Shown here piece by piece: positions 28,914-38,098 of a DNA stretch of 64,000 nt. Position 1 is the first letter of the stretch; each line of letters starts with the position of its first letter. Both the position numbers and the translations under genes were made by a program. Under the pieces are notes generated by a model. It was not told where the DNA came from. It saw nothing but the letters and a program-made list of their open reading frames with translations, and searched no databases. The stretch comes from Psychrobacter sp. Pi2-1 (GTDB lineage: Bacteria; Pseudomonadota; Gammaproteobacteria; Pseudomonadales; Moraxellaceae): assembly GCF_904846645.1 (NCBI RefSeq), contig NZ_CAJHBO010000006.1, positions 99,111 through 163,110 on the forward strand, read 5' to 3'.

Positions 28914-30050
28914 TTAAATTTTATAGTCGTGTACTGCATCTACAAACACTTTGGCGTTGTCAGGGTTAACCCATTGGGTGATACCATGACCTAAGTTTGC
29001 TATGTAACCAGTCTTTTCACCATCAGCGTAAGCACGGTCAAGCATGGCGTTCACTTCCGAACGGATAGTTGCAGGCGAACCATATAACGTCGCTGGATCT
29101 AAGTTACCTTGGATAGCTTTGCTGCTTTGCAGTTTTTTATGCTTTTTGGTTAATTGACGCTGACTTTCAGTCAATACTTGACGTGCACGATCAATCGGCA
29201 TCGTCCAGTCTAGACCTAGCACATCTGCTTCGCTGTCAGCCTGAATATCAAGCCATAACCCACCACCTTTAGTGAATAGCACTACAGGTACTTGTGGATG
29301 ACGTTCCTTTAGTTCGGCGACAATACGTTTATTATAAATGTGTGAAAATTCGATAAATTGACGATGGCCTAACGCCCCGCCCCAACTATCAAATATCTGT
29401 ACAATTTGAGCACCAGCGACGATTTGGGCATCTAAATAATCAATAACTGACGTCGCAAGCTTGTCTAATAACTGATGTAGAAAATCAGGGTTACTATACA
29501 AAAAGCCTTTGGTATAACGATAATCTTTCGAGCTACCGCCCTCTATCATATAAGTAGCCAACGTCCACGGACTACCAGAAAATCCAAACAATGGCACTTG
29601 ACCATTCAATGCTTTACGAATGCTGGTTACAGCTCGCATTACATAGTCTAGAGAGTCGTTTGGCTCAAGCACTGGCAATCTATCAAGATCAGCCTGCTCA
29701 CGAATAGGATGTTTGAACTTAGGGCCTTCACCCGTTTCGAAATACAAGCCCAGTCCCATCGCATCAGGGATAGTTAGAATATCACTAAACAAGATAGCAG
29801 CATCTAAATCATAACGGCGCAATGGCTGTAGAGTCACTTCAGTAGCCCGGTCTGTATCTTTGCACAGGCTCATAAAGTCACCCGCTTCAGCACGAGTGGC
29901 TTTATATTCTGGTAAATAGCGACCAGCTTGGCGCATCATCCATACCGGTGTGGTATCGATGGGCTCAAAACGTAATGCACGTAGCAATCTATCATTTTTT
30001 AAAGGTGCAAACTGTTGCTGAACCGAGTTACTACCGTCTGAAGCACTCAT
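28914..30050 (-). CDS. hemE: Uroporphyrinogen decarboxylase
   Basis: HemE converts uroporphyrinogen III to coproporphyrinogen III in haem synthesis. The signatures are [18 protein letters not shown] near the N-terminus (substrate Arg) and [18 protein letters not shown]. At 378 aa it is longer than E. coli HemE (354) through an N-terminal polar stretch and a basic Lys/Gln-rich insertion (around [16 protein letters not shown]). GGAG lies 8 nt before the ATG. A 15-bp perfect hairpin lies immediately upstream of this ribosome-binding site, after proB. Confidence 0.97.
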   Translation of the reverse strand: MSASDGSNSVQQQFAPLKNDRLLRALRFEPIDTTPVWMMRQAGRYLPEYKATRAEAGDFMSLCKDTDRATEVTLQPLRRYDLDAAILFSDILTIPDAMGLGLYFETGEGPKFKHPIREQADLDRLPVLEPNDSLDYVMRAVTSIRKALNGQVPLFGFSGSPWTLATYMIEGGSSKDYRYTKGFLYSNPDFLHQLLDKLATSVIDYLDAQIVAGAQIVQIFDSWGGALGHRQFIEFSHIYNKRIVAELKERHPQVPVVLFTKGGGLWLDIQADSEADVLGLDWTMPIDRARQVLTESQRQLTKKHKKLQSSKAIQGNLDPATLYGSPATIRSEVNAMLDRAYADGEKTGYIANLGHGITQWVNPDNAKVFVDAVHDYKI

Positions 30051-30066
30051 TTACAAATCTCCAAAA

Positions 30067-30104
30067 CAGCACAATATCCATATTTATAAATGGATATTGT
30101 GCTG
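30067..30104 (-). promoter_or_regulatory. 15-bp perfect hairpin between proB and hemE
   Basis: CAGCACAATATCCAT (30067-30081) pairs perfectly with ATGGATATTGTGCTG (30090-30104), 8-nt loop. On the - strand TTTT and then the hemE GGAG follow directly. It may be a weak terminator for proB, an mRNA-end protector, or a control element for hemE. Confidence 0.65.
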
Positions 30105-30142
30105 GATAAAATAAGTTGAATAAAAAAGGTTATACGAAAGCG

Positions 30143-31315
30143 CTATACAGTTAATGCAAGATTGTCGCGGTGTACCATGACGACACGCTCTTCGCTACTA
30201 CCAAAGATCTTATCGAACTGTTCAGTACGCTCACGAGCGACGCGGCGCGCATCATTCGATGAGAAGTTTACCTGCCCAACGGCAATACGTTCGCCAGTAT
30301 CTTGATGTATGATTTCTACCACATCACCCTCATCAAATCCGCCCTGCACTTCTACAACACCCACTGGTAATAAACTTCTATTGTGCTCAGTCAATGCTCT
30401 TGCAGCGCCTGCATCAACGACCAAGCTACCTGACATCCGCAGATGCGCAGCTAGCCACTGTTTACGCGCGATAATTTTATCTTCGTCATTAGTCGTCAGT
30501 AACGTACCTACAGCCTCACCTGATACCACACGAGTGATAACATCATCGATAGCACCGCTGACGATAACGGTAGGACAGCCACCCATTGCCGCAAGGCGTC
30601 CAGCACGGATTTTGGTCAACATACCACCGCGTCCAAGCTTACCGCCGTCTCCTGCAATATCAAATAAATAATCAGCCATTGCACGTTCTTGACGAATCAT
30701 CTTAGCGTCAGGATTATCACGTGGGTTATCAGTGAAGACACCTTCTTGATCGGTTAAGATAATGTACAAATCAGCATTAACCATTGCGGCTGCCATCGCA
30801 CCCAAGGTATCGTTATCGCCAAATTTAATCTCATCAATCGTAATGGTATCGTTTTCATTGATAACAGGTAGTACGCGCCATTCTAATAACTGTGTCAGCG
30901 CACCCGTCGTGTTGAGGTAACGGCTACGATTAGACAAATCATCATGAGTTAGCAGTAGCTGCGAGCTTTGAATGCCATGCTGAATCAAAGCTGACCACCA
31001 TGTTTCAATCAACCCCATTTGACCAATAGAAGCACAGGCTTGTAGTGCTGCTAGTTTTTTGGGGCGTTCCTCAAGGTTCATACGTACCACACCTTCAGCA
31101 ACGGCACCTGATGATACTAGCAGTACCTCAACGCCTTTTTTGTGCAGCTTAGCAATTTGCTTTGCCCACTCATATATGGCAGTACGATCCAGCCCTCGAC
31201 CGTTATTGGTTAATAGTGATGAACCAATTTTGACAATAACGCGCTGAATATCAAAGTTGCGAGTTTGCTCAACAAATCTTGCTTCTTCCATCGTGTTTGC
31301 TATGTCATCTGCCAT
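30143..31315 (-). CDS. proB: Glutamate 5-kinase
   Basis: The first step of proline synthesis. An amino-acid kinase domain (VIVKIGSSLLTNNGRGLD, LLVSSGAVAEG, INENDTITIDEIKFGDND, LTDQEGVFTDNP) is followed by a C-terminal PUA domain from about residue 285. The ATG at 31315 is preferred because AAAGGAG lies 5 nt upstream; an ATG at 31333 overlaps that ribosome-binding site. At 390 aa it is slightly longer than E. coli ProB (367). It follows obgE by 77 bp on the same strand, a common gammaproteobacterial order. Confidence 0.96.
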   Translation of the reverse strand: MADDIANTMEEARFVEQTRNFDIQRVIVKIGSSLLTNNGRGLDRTAIYEWAKQIAKLHKKGVEVLLVSSGAVAEGVVRMNLEERPKKLAALQACASIGQMGLIETWWSALIQHGIQSSQLLLTHDDLSNRSRYLNTTGALTQLLEWRVLPVINENDTITIDEIKFGDNDTLGAMAAAMVNADLYIILTDQEGVFTDNPRDNPDAKMIRQERAMADYLFDIAGDGGKLGRGGMLTKIRAGRLAAMGGCPTVIVSGAIDDVITRVVSGEAVGTLLTTNDEDKIIARKQWLAAHLRMSGSLVVDAGAARALTEHNRSLLPVGVVEVQGGFDEGDVVEIIHQDTGERIAVGQVNFSSNDARRVARERTEQFDKIFGSSEERVVMVHRDNLALTV

Positions 31316-31392
31316 ATAAACTCCTTTTTTCATATCAATTGATTGTAGGGATTAAATTCACAATTCAAGTATAACTGCTCAAGCATACTAGC

Positions 31393-32613
<1,221 letters not shown>

Positions 32614-32731
32614 TCACAATCCAGTCTATGACTGGTGACAACCAGCGGTTGTATTTTGAGGTTTTGCTATATCGTTCTGACAAAATGAGCAATCTATAGA
32701 AGCTATGTTACGTCATGCCCATTATGACAAT

Positions 32732-32764
32732 AACACCCGATAATCAATCGGACTATCGGGTGTT
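32732..32764 (-). terminator. Candidate terminator after the GAPDH gene
   Basis: AACACCCGATA and TATCGGGTGTT form a perfect 11-bp stem around an 11-nt loop. The T-run is short on either strand, so efficiency is uncertain. It lies about 120 bp after the GAPDH stop. Confidence 0.55.
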
Positions 32765-32886
32765 TAAGTATGACAGTTAAAGTCCTACCAAGCTATTCAA
32801 AGTAGCACCTGCTACAGCGCCATTCTTGTGACACGATAGCGCTACTATACTTGGTATGACGTTATTGCTCTACTGTATTTAGTAAT

Positions 32887-34320
32887 CTATGCTGGAATCT
32901 GAGCGTAGCTGATTCCGGCCATTTGCGTCGCCAAACGCAATACCTGAGTACTATAACCTACTTCGTTGTCATACCAAACATATACGATGGCTTGGTTGTC
33001 AGTCAAAATAGTGGCTTGAGCATCAATAATACCCACATGAGTCGTACCAACGAAATCCGTTGATACCGCTTCTGTAGAATCTGTATAAGCAATCTGCGAC
33101 TGCCAAGTGCTGCTATTAGCCATTTTTCGCAAGAACTCATTTAACGCATCAGCGCTTGCTGGAGCAGTTTTCAGATTCACGTTCAATATTGCTAGGCTGA
33201 CGTTTGGTGTTGGTACACGAATAGCGTTACCCGTTAGCTTACCGTTTAGTTCTGGCAATGCTTTACCAACGGCTTTTGCAGCGCCAGTACTAGTGATAAC
33301 CATGTTCATCACCGCACTACGACCACGGCGGTCAGCTTTATGATAGTTATCAACCAAGTTCTGATCATTGGTAAATGAGTGAATAGTCTCTACATGACCA
33401 TTTACAATACCGTACTCATCATTTAATACATTCAACGTTGGCGTAATCGCATTGGTCGTACAGCTAGCAGCACTAACGATCGTATCATCACCAACGGTAT
33501 CATTGTTCACACCATAAACGACGTTTTTGATATCACCGCCAGCAGGTGCGGTTAGTAGTACTTTTTTCACGCCAGTAGACTGCAGGTGCTTACCAAGGCC
33601 CGCTTCGTCTTTCCAGATACCCGTGTTATCGATAACAAGAGCATTGTCGATACCATAAGCAGTATAGTCGATTTCGCTTGGGTCTTTGGCATAGATAACT
33701 TGTACAAAACGACCGTTAACGATCATGCCGTTGTTATTATCATCAATGCTGATGCCGCCTAAGAATCTACCATGGATTGAGTCACGCTCAAGCAATGAGA
33801 TACGCTTAGCCAAGTCACCAGCAGCAGCTGGACGTACAACGATCGCTTTTAGTTGTAGACCTTTTGCGCTTGACGCTTGTGACAATAGCAGACGAGTCAA
33901 GATACGACCGATACGGCCAAAACCGTACAGTACAACATCTGTCGCGCCATTTACAGCACCAGCGTTGTTGATAGACTGTAGAGCGGTTTGTAAGTCAGTA
34001 TCATTAGCAATCAATTGACCAACATCAATACGAGTGGCTTGGATATCAGTGTTTTCTGAGATAACTTTTACCATCGCTAGAGTATCAGCGATATCGATAG
34101 CTTGGGCACCATGATCGCGTAGTGCTACTTTTTGATGCAAAGCAAGTATTTGACCAACTGAGGTAGAGTCTAGCGTTTCGCCAAACAAAGTCACTTGTAC
34201 GTCTTGCTTGTTATAGAGCTTGTTTAGTAGCCCCATAAGCTCAATCGCTTGTTGCTCTTGATTGTTGTAGTTGTTCAAGTGGTCTTGATGTAATTGGCGT
34301 AAGGTATCAGCGTTGCTCAC
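32887..34320 (-). CDS. gap: Glyceraldehyde-3-phosphate dehydrogenase, N-terminally extended type
   Basis: The catalytic part begins near residue 125 with the Rossmann motif GFGRIGR (133-139). It contains the nucleophile C287 in SAASCTTNAITPTL and the catalytic His in HVETIHSFTNDQNL. Before it come about 125 helical residues not found in classical GAPDH (330 aa). A similar long GAPDH is known in Pseudomonas and relatives; cofactor and direction (glycolytic or gluconeogenic) cannot be read here. GTG at 34320 is chosen because AAGGA lies 8 nt upstream. The longer open frame (to 34425) has a hydrophobic start without support. The total is 477 aa. Confidence 0.88.
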   Translation of the reverse strand: MSNADTLRQLHQDHLNNYNNQEQQAIELMGLLNKLYNKQDVQVTLFGETLDSTSVGQILALHQKVALRDHGAQAIDIADTLAMVKVISENTDIQATRIDVGQLIANDTDLQTALQSINNAGAVNGATDVVLYGFGRIGRILTRLLLSQASSAKGLQLKAIVVRPAAAGDLAKRISLLERDSIHGRFLGGISIDDNNNGMIVNGRFVQVIYAKDPSEIDYTAYGIDNALVIDNTGIWKDEAGLGKHLQSTGVKKVLLTAPAGGDIKNVVYGVNNDTVGDDTIVSAASCTTNAITPTLNVLNDEYGIVNGHVETIHSFTNDQNLVDNYHKADRRGRSAVMNMVITSTGAAKAVGKALPELNGKLTGNAIRVPTPNVSLAILNVNLKTAPASADALNEFLRKMANSSTWQSQIAYTDSTEAVSTDFVGTTHVGIIDAQATILTDNQAIVYVWYDNEVGYSTQVLRLATQMAGISYAQIPA

Positions 34321-34592
34321 GAGAAACATCCTTATGGTCAGTAATGTATGATCAATAAAATATGAAGAAGTATAAAATAGATAGGTCGTGTATGCTCTAA
34401 ATGGCGACTCTAATATGATAATCAACCACTATCAATATGGGTCATTGACACTAGAGTATTTGAATCGCCTAGATTTTAGCCTAAAACGCCTCATTTTGCC
34501 AGTAGTAACCGATTAGCTAGTGTGTATAATAGGTTTCATTCTCGTATATAGCTCTTATATATAGTTCTCATATACAGCTAGTAATAAAAATA

Positions 34593-34615
34593 AAGGCAGC
34601 TATATATGCTGCCTT
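34593..34615 (-). terminator. Lipocalin gene terminator
   Basis: AAGGCAGC and GCTGCCTT form an 8-bp perfect stem with a 7-nt loop. On the - strand it is followed by TTATTTTTATT. Confidence 0.75.
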
Positions 34616-34682
34616 ATTCGAGACGTAATAAAATACTAATCGCTATATGGTTTAATTAAAGCAGTAAATTCAGTTACATCTA

Positions 34683-35915
34683 TTATGGTGCTAGATTCAC
34701 CGTTTGATTGCTCTGCGACGTCAATGTAAACTCTTTTAAGTCGTAGCCTTGCTGCTGAGCAATTTGACGATATTTAGTATACGTTTCCTGACTGACATTT
34801 GGCGAGCGTGCTAGTAGCCATAAGTATTTTTTATCAGGCGTCCCTACTAGCGCAGTTTTGTACTCTGCATCACGTGCTAGCACCCAATAATCAGCACGGC
34901 CGACTGGAATCCAGCGAATCCACTTCGGTAAAAACGTCACTTTTAGTTTGCTACCGCTTTCATCGACTGGCTTAGCCAAACCCTCTGCCACGATGCCTGA
35001 ACCGTCCTCGCTCACACACTTGTTAGTAACCATGATTCCTGAACCGTCATCTTTTTGAGCATAGTTAGCGGTCACATCACCAGCACATTTACGTTGAAAA
35101 TACATCGGCAAACGGCCGATTTCATACCAAGTACCTGCATAGGTATTTAGATCTACACTATCTACGGTAGTTGGCGTGCTTGCAGATTTATGAATAATAT
35201 CACTCGGCTTAACCGATAGCATATCGGTCGTGGCCTTCTCACTCATCGCATCATCAGACATGCCATTAGTTGCCGTGTTATTAGTTGCCATGTTTACTGG
35301 CGGCGTGGCCGCATAGGCTGAGAACGCTGCTAACGGTATAATAATTGCTAAGGCAATGCCTGTATGTTTGATCAGTCCATTCATAAATATGCGCTCCGGT
35401 ATTTCTTTGTAAGATGAATTATTTGTTGATGCATCACTCATTTGCTCAGCGTCGATGGCGTGTTCAGAACCCCTGTTTAGATTACCTATTTGATCCTCTA
35501 ACAGACCTGACATCAATGGCTCATCTTCATTTAGCTTTTGTGGTTGCTTATTTTGCGCTGACTTATAACCAGATGATTTATAGCCACCAGCCACGTCATG
35601 ATTGTCCTCATTGCTATTTGTTAGATCTTCGCTTATCTCATTGTTACTCATAGCTGACTCTTTTGCCCTAGGGCTTTTGTCGGCGCTTTTGTATCCAAAA
35701 TAGCTGTCTTGCGAAGACGTGTCTTTTGCCAGATGGTGCGAATATTCGCCATTCGAGCTGTCGTGATTATAGCTAGCATCGTTACTAGCTTGGTTTGTCT
35801 GTTGTGTATCATCGCCATATTCATTGTCATTGAGCGATTGCTTAGGCTGCTGAAGTTGAGAACCAGCTGCCTGTGAATCAGTCCATGCTGACTCAGGTAA
35901 CTTATTGGTTTTCAT
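34683..35915 (-). CDS. Lipocalin (Blc-like) with long disordered N-terminal region
   Basis: The C-terminal 160 residues are a bacterial lipocalin: NTYAGTWYEIGRLPMYFQRKC, then GRADYWVLARD and YLWLLARSPNVS. Lipocalins of this group bind lipids or lysophospholipids at the envelope. A hydrophobic segment at about residues 178-202 (MNGLIKHTGIALAII through AFSAYA) looks like a signal peptide with an AYA-A cleavage site. The frame is open for 177 residues before that, encoding an acidic, Ser/Asn/Asp-rich stretch with YKSA/YKSS repeats. An ATG at 35384 with GGAG 9 nt upstream would give a normal secreted lipocalin of 233 aa, and the ATG at 35915 has no visible ribosome-binding site. Start choice is therefore open. 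Confidence 0.75.
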   Translation of the reverse strand: MKTNKLPESAWTDSQAAGSQLQQPKQSLNDNEYGDDTQQTNQASNDASYNHDSSNGEYSHHLAKDTSSQDSYFGYKSADKSPRAKESAMSNNEISEDLTNSNEDNHDVAGGYKSSGYKSAQNKQPQKLNEDEPLMSGLLEDQIGNLNRGSEHAIDAEQMSDASTNNSSYKEIPERIFMNGLIKHTGIALAIIIPLAAFSAYAATPPVNMATNNTATNGMSDDAMSEKATTDMLSVKPSDIIHKSASTPTTVDSVDLNTYAGTWYEIGRLPMYFQRKCAGDVTANYAQKDDGSGIMVTNKCVSEDGSGIVAEGLAKPVDESGSKLKVTFLPKWIRWIPVGRADYWVLARDAEYKTALVGTPDKKYLWLLARSPNVSQETYTKYRQIAQQQGYDLKEFTLTSQSNQTVNLAP

Positions 35916-36364
35916 AGGAGTACCATTCTTAAATAGTGATTGTTAAAAACGCTTTATGTACGGCATCTATTTGGTCTCGTTTTCTAAAAGCCATTTGCTT
36001 TGATATAAATTATTCGTGCAAAACTTGACTCTACAAAAGCTTTTTTATTATTGTGTTTTGAGCATCACTTTTGATTAGTCATTCGTCTATAGAAATAAGA
36101 TCAACGTATCGTAGATATGCAATATATATTAAGGACAACTGGACTATTAAAACAGTAGTGCAATGTAGGAAAACGCAACGGTTTGTAAGTAACTATGGGG
36201 TTTGAGTGTTGTTTGAACACATCATAACCACACAGTTACTTGCTGGATAACTAAGTTAAAAATCAGTTATTTGAACTTACTAAGCTTAATACGCACGTCT
36301 AATACGGGTCACATTCAGGCAAATGACACGATGGATTCCCTATAGCTTTTTTGAGTCATGCGGA
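35916..36364. other. Intergenic region, nothing recognised
   Basis: 449 bp between the lipocalin gene and the MutT-TPS gene, both on the - strand. It is A/T-rich. No ORF with a credible start, RNA gene or clear hairpin terminator was found. Confidence 0.4.
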
Positions 36365-37489
36365 TTATATAAACTGACGAATACCTGCCACACTGATACC
36401 GCCATACTGCAATGCTTGGTTGAGCATAGCAGGTTCTAGTCCACCTAACCCAATGACAGGCATATCAGCTAAATCTGCTAACGCTGACCATGCGTCCCAA
36501 CCAAGCGGTACGTCATTAGGATGCGTTTGGGTAGCGAGTACAGGCGATACGAAAGCACCAATCACTGGTGGTAATGCATTCTGTATGCGCATGCTGGCAA
36601 GTTGATTGGCTGCCGTTATGCTCGCAATGTCATGGCAGCTGACGATAAGCGGATGGTCTTCAGATAACGACTGCTTGAGAGCTGTAGAACTGCCATCCTT
36701 ATCAAAGCACTGCATCAGTGTCGTTTGTGTCAGATGCTTGGCAACTTTTCGCTGGCCAATCTTTGTCTCATTAGCGGTTAGTGAGCCTTGCCCATTTAAA
36801 GGCTGCTCATTATCACTAGGTAAAATCGCTAAAATATCTGGACGTGTCGTTATCAATTGTTCAGCAAGATGCTTAGAATTTACGTCCTTCAAGCGGATAT
36901 ATACCCACGACTCTGATGCTAAATTTTCTTGGTGATACTGTAGCCATGCCACTGCTGCATCAGTGTATGTGCCAAAATGTGCTAGAGGATAAGTAATCGT
37001 TATCTTCGATGGGAGCTTCAACCATTCAAGTATTGTCTTATTAGCAGCGGGCAGATGATACGCTCCTGCTAAAAGCTGTGATTTGCTCACCCAAGTTAAT
37101 GCCTGCCCTTCTAAACCCTGCTCACGGTGTTTATGATGCTCGTACTGCTCTGCTGTCAGCTCAATCTTATAAACCTGTAAGCTGACCTGCTTATCACCAT
37201 AATCATGATGCAAACGCCCAAGCTTAACGATAGTATTATTATCAAGCAGAATACCTGTCTCTTCAGCCACTTCTCTTATCAACGCCTGCGCTGCTGACTC
37301 ATCTGCTTCTATCTTTCCGCCAACGAACTCGTAACGATTTCCCTGATGCTGAGTAGCATCTCGAAACCCAAGCAAATACTGATCTTTATAATGAATGACA
37401 GCTATTGCAACATTGACGATGCTAGGTTTGTTAGTTTTCGCCTTACTGTCTTTCTTAGTTTGTGATTGTTGATTTGACCCGTCCAACAT
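36365..37489 (-). CDS. Nudix hydrolase (MutT) fused to thiamine-phosphate-synthase-like domain
   Basis: The N-terminal domain has a complete Nudix box, G58-x5-E64-x7-R72-E73-x2-E76-E77-x-G79, as in MutT enzymes that cleave 8-oxo-dGTP. The C-terminal domain from about residue 160 is ThiE-like: LIVSCHDIASITAAN, FVSPVLATQTHP, GWDAWSALADL and PVIGLGGLEPAML are the recognisable phosphate-barrel motifs. The same fusion is known in Pseudomonas and Acinetobacter. The second domain probably lacks classical ThiE activity; its role is unknown. Length is 374 aa. It diverges from hemP. Confidence 0.88.
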   Translation of the reverse strand: MLDGSNQQSQTKKDSKAKTNKPSIVNVAIAVIHYKDQYLLGFRDATQHQGNRYEFVGGKIEADESAAQALIREVAEETGILLDNNTIVKLGRLHHDYGDKQVSLQVYKIELTAEQYEHHKHREQGLEGQALTWVSKSQLLAGAYHLPAANKTILEWLKLPSKITITYPLAHFGTYTDAAVAWLQYHQENLASESWVYIRLKDVNSKHLAEQLITTRPDILAILPSDNEQPLNGQGSLTANETKIGQRKVAKHLTQTTLMQCFDKDGSSTALKQSLSEDHPLIVSCHDIASITAANQLASMRIQNALPPVIGAFVSPVLATQTHPNDVPLGWDAWSALADLADMPVIGLGGLEPAMLNQALQYGGISVAGIRQFI

Positions 37490-37703
37490 ACTTATATCCT
37501 TTATTTCGGTGTTTACTCTGATTATTTTTGATAATTTAATAGTTTTTATAGGCTAGATGATTTATTTAAATTTACCGCCTAACTCATTAATTTATATGGA
37601 TAAAATTTTCATTCGAGATGGTTTACGACAGCAAACTTAGATAAATTTACATAATAACTGCATTTTATTTTATCAATTGCCTTGCAAATTTATCAAATCT
37701 AAA

Positions 37704-37718
37704 TGATAATTATTATCG
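37704..37718 (+). promoter_or_regulatory. Fur box upstream of hemP
   Basis: TGATAATTATTATCG matches the 7-1-7 Fur motif (TGATAAT-N-ATTATCA) at 13 of 14 positions. It overlaps a possible -10 (GATAAT, 37705-37710) preceded at 16 bp by TTGCAA (37683-37688). It lies 64 bp before the hemP start, so iron-bound Fur would block transcription. Confidence 0.8.
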
Positions 37719-37782
37719 TTAAAAACAATTACGCTATGGTTAGCCAATTTTTTAAGCCACTTCTTCTCAAAAGGAATTTACT

Positions 37783-37947
37783 ATGAGCATGGTCATCTCT
37801 CGTTATTTAAACTGTCGTGAAAACCGTCTGCCTACTTTGCAATCACAACATCTATTTGCACTGACTAAAGAGGTACGTATCGAGCATGAAGGCGAAGAGT
37901 ATCGACTACGCCTAACTCGCAACAATCGCTTGATTCTAACCAAGTAA
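37783..37947 (+). CDS. hemP: Hemin uptake protein HemP
   Basis: A 54-residue protein starting MSMVISRYLNCRENRLPTL. The C-terminal half with VRIEHEGEEYRLRLTRNNRLILTK is the HemP/HmuP family pattern. AAGGA lies 7 nt before the ATG. In other proteobacteria HemP-type proteins sit with haem-uptake genes, and one (HmuP) activates haem receptor expression. Here the gene is alone: Fur box upstream, strong terminator directly downstream, no receptor gene beside it. This suggests a trans-acting role under iron starvation, which is inference. Confidence 0.88.
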   Translation: MSMVISRYLNCRENRLPTLQSQHLFALTKEVRIEHEGEEYRLRLTRNNRLILTK

Positions 37948-37983
37948 CGTCTATTTCAGTGATACCTTTTTCAATACTTCTAT

Positions 37984-38015
37984 AAAAAAACGCCTTCATT
38001 ATGAGGCGTTTTTTT
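37984..38015 (+). terminator. hemP terminator
   Basis: AAAAAAACGCCT and AGGCGTTTTTTT form a 12-bp stem with an 8-nt loop. It lies 37 bp after the hemP stop and can also act toward tamB, whose stop lies at 38099. Confidence 0.92.
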
Positions 38016-38098
38016 GCATGTTATAAAACTTAAAAATAATTTTAGAAGCTCTCTCAGTTGACATCAATTAAAAAGCAGTCGTCCTCTAAATAAACAAT

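Noticed and set aside
30309..30671. 120-codon open frame antisense to proB
   Set aside because: It mirrors the conserved proB frame, has Ser/Thr/Pro/Ala shadow composition and no start signal.
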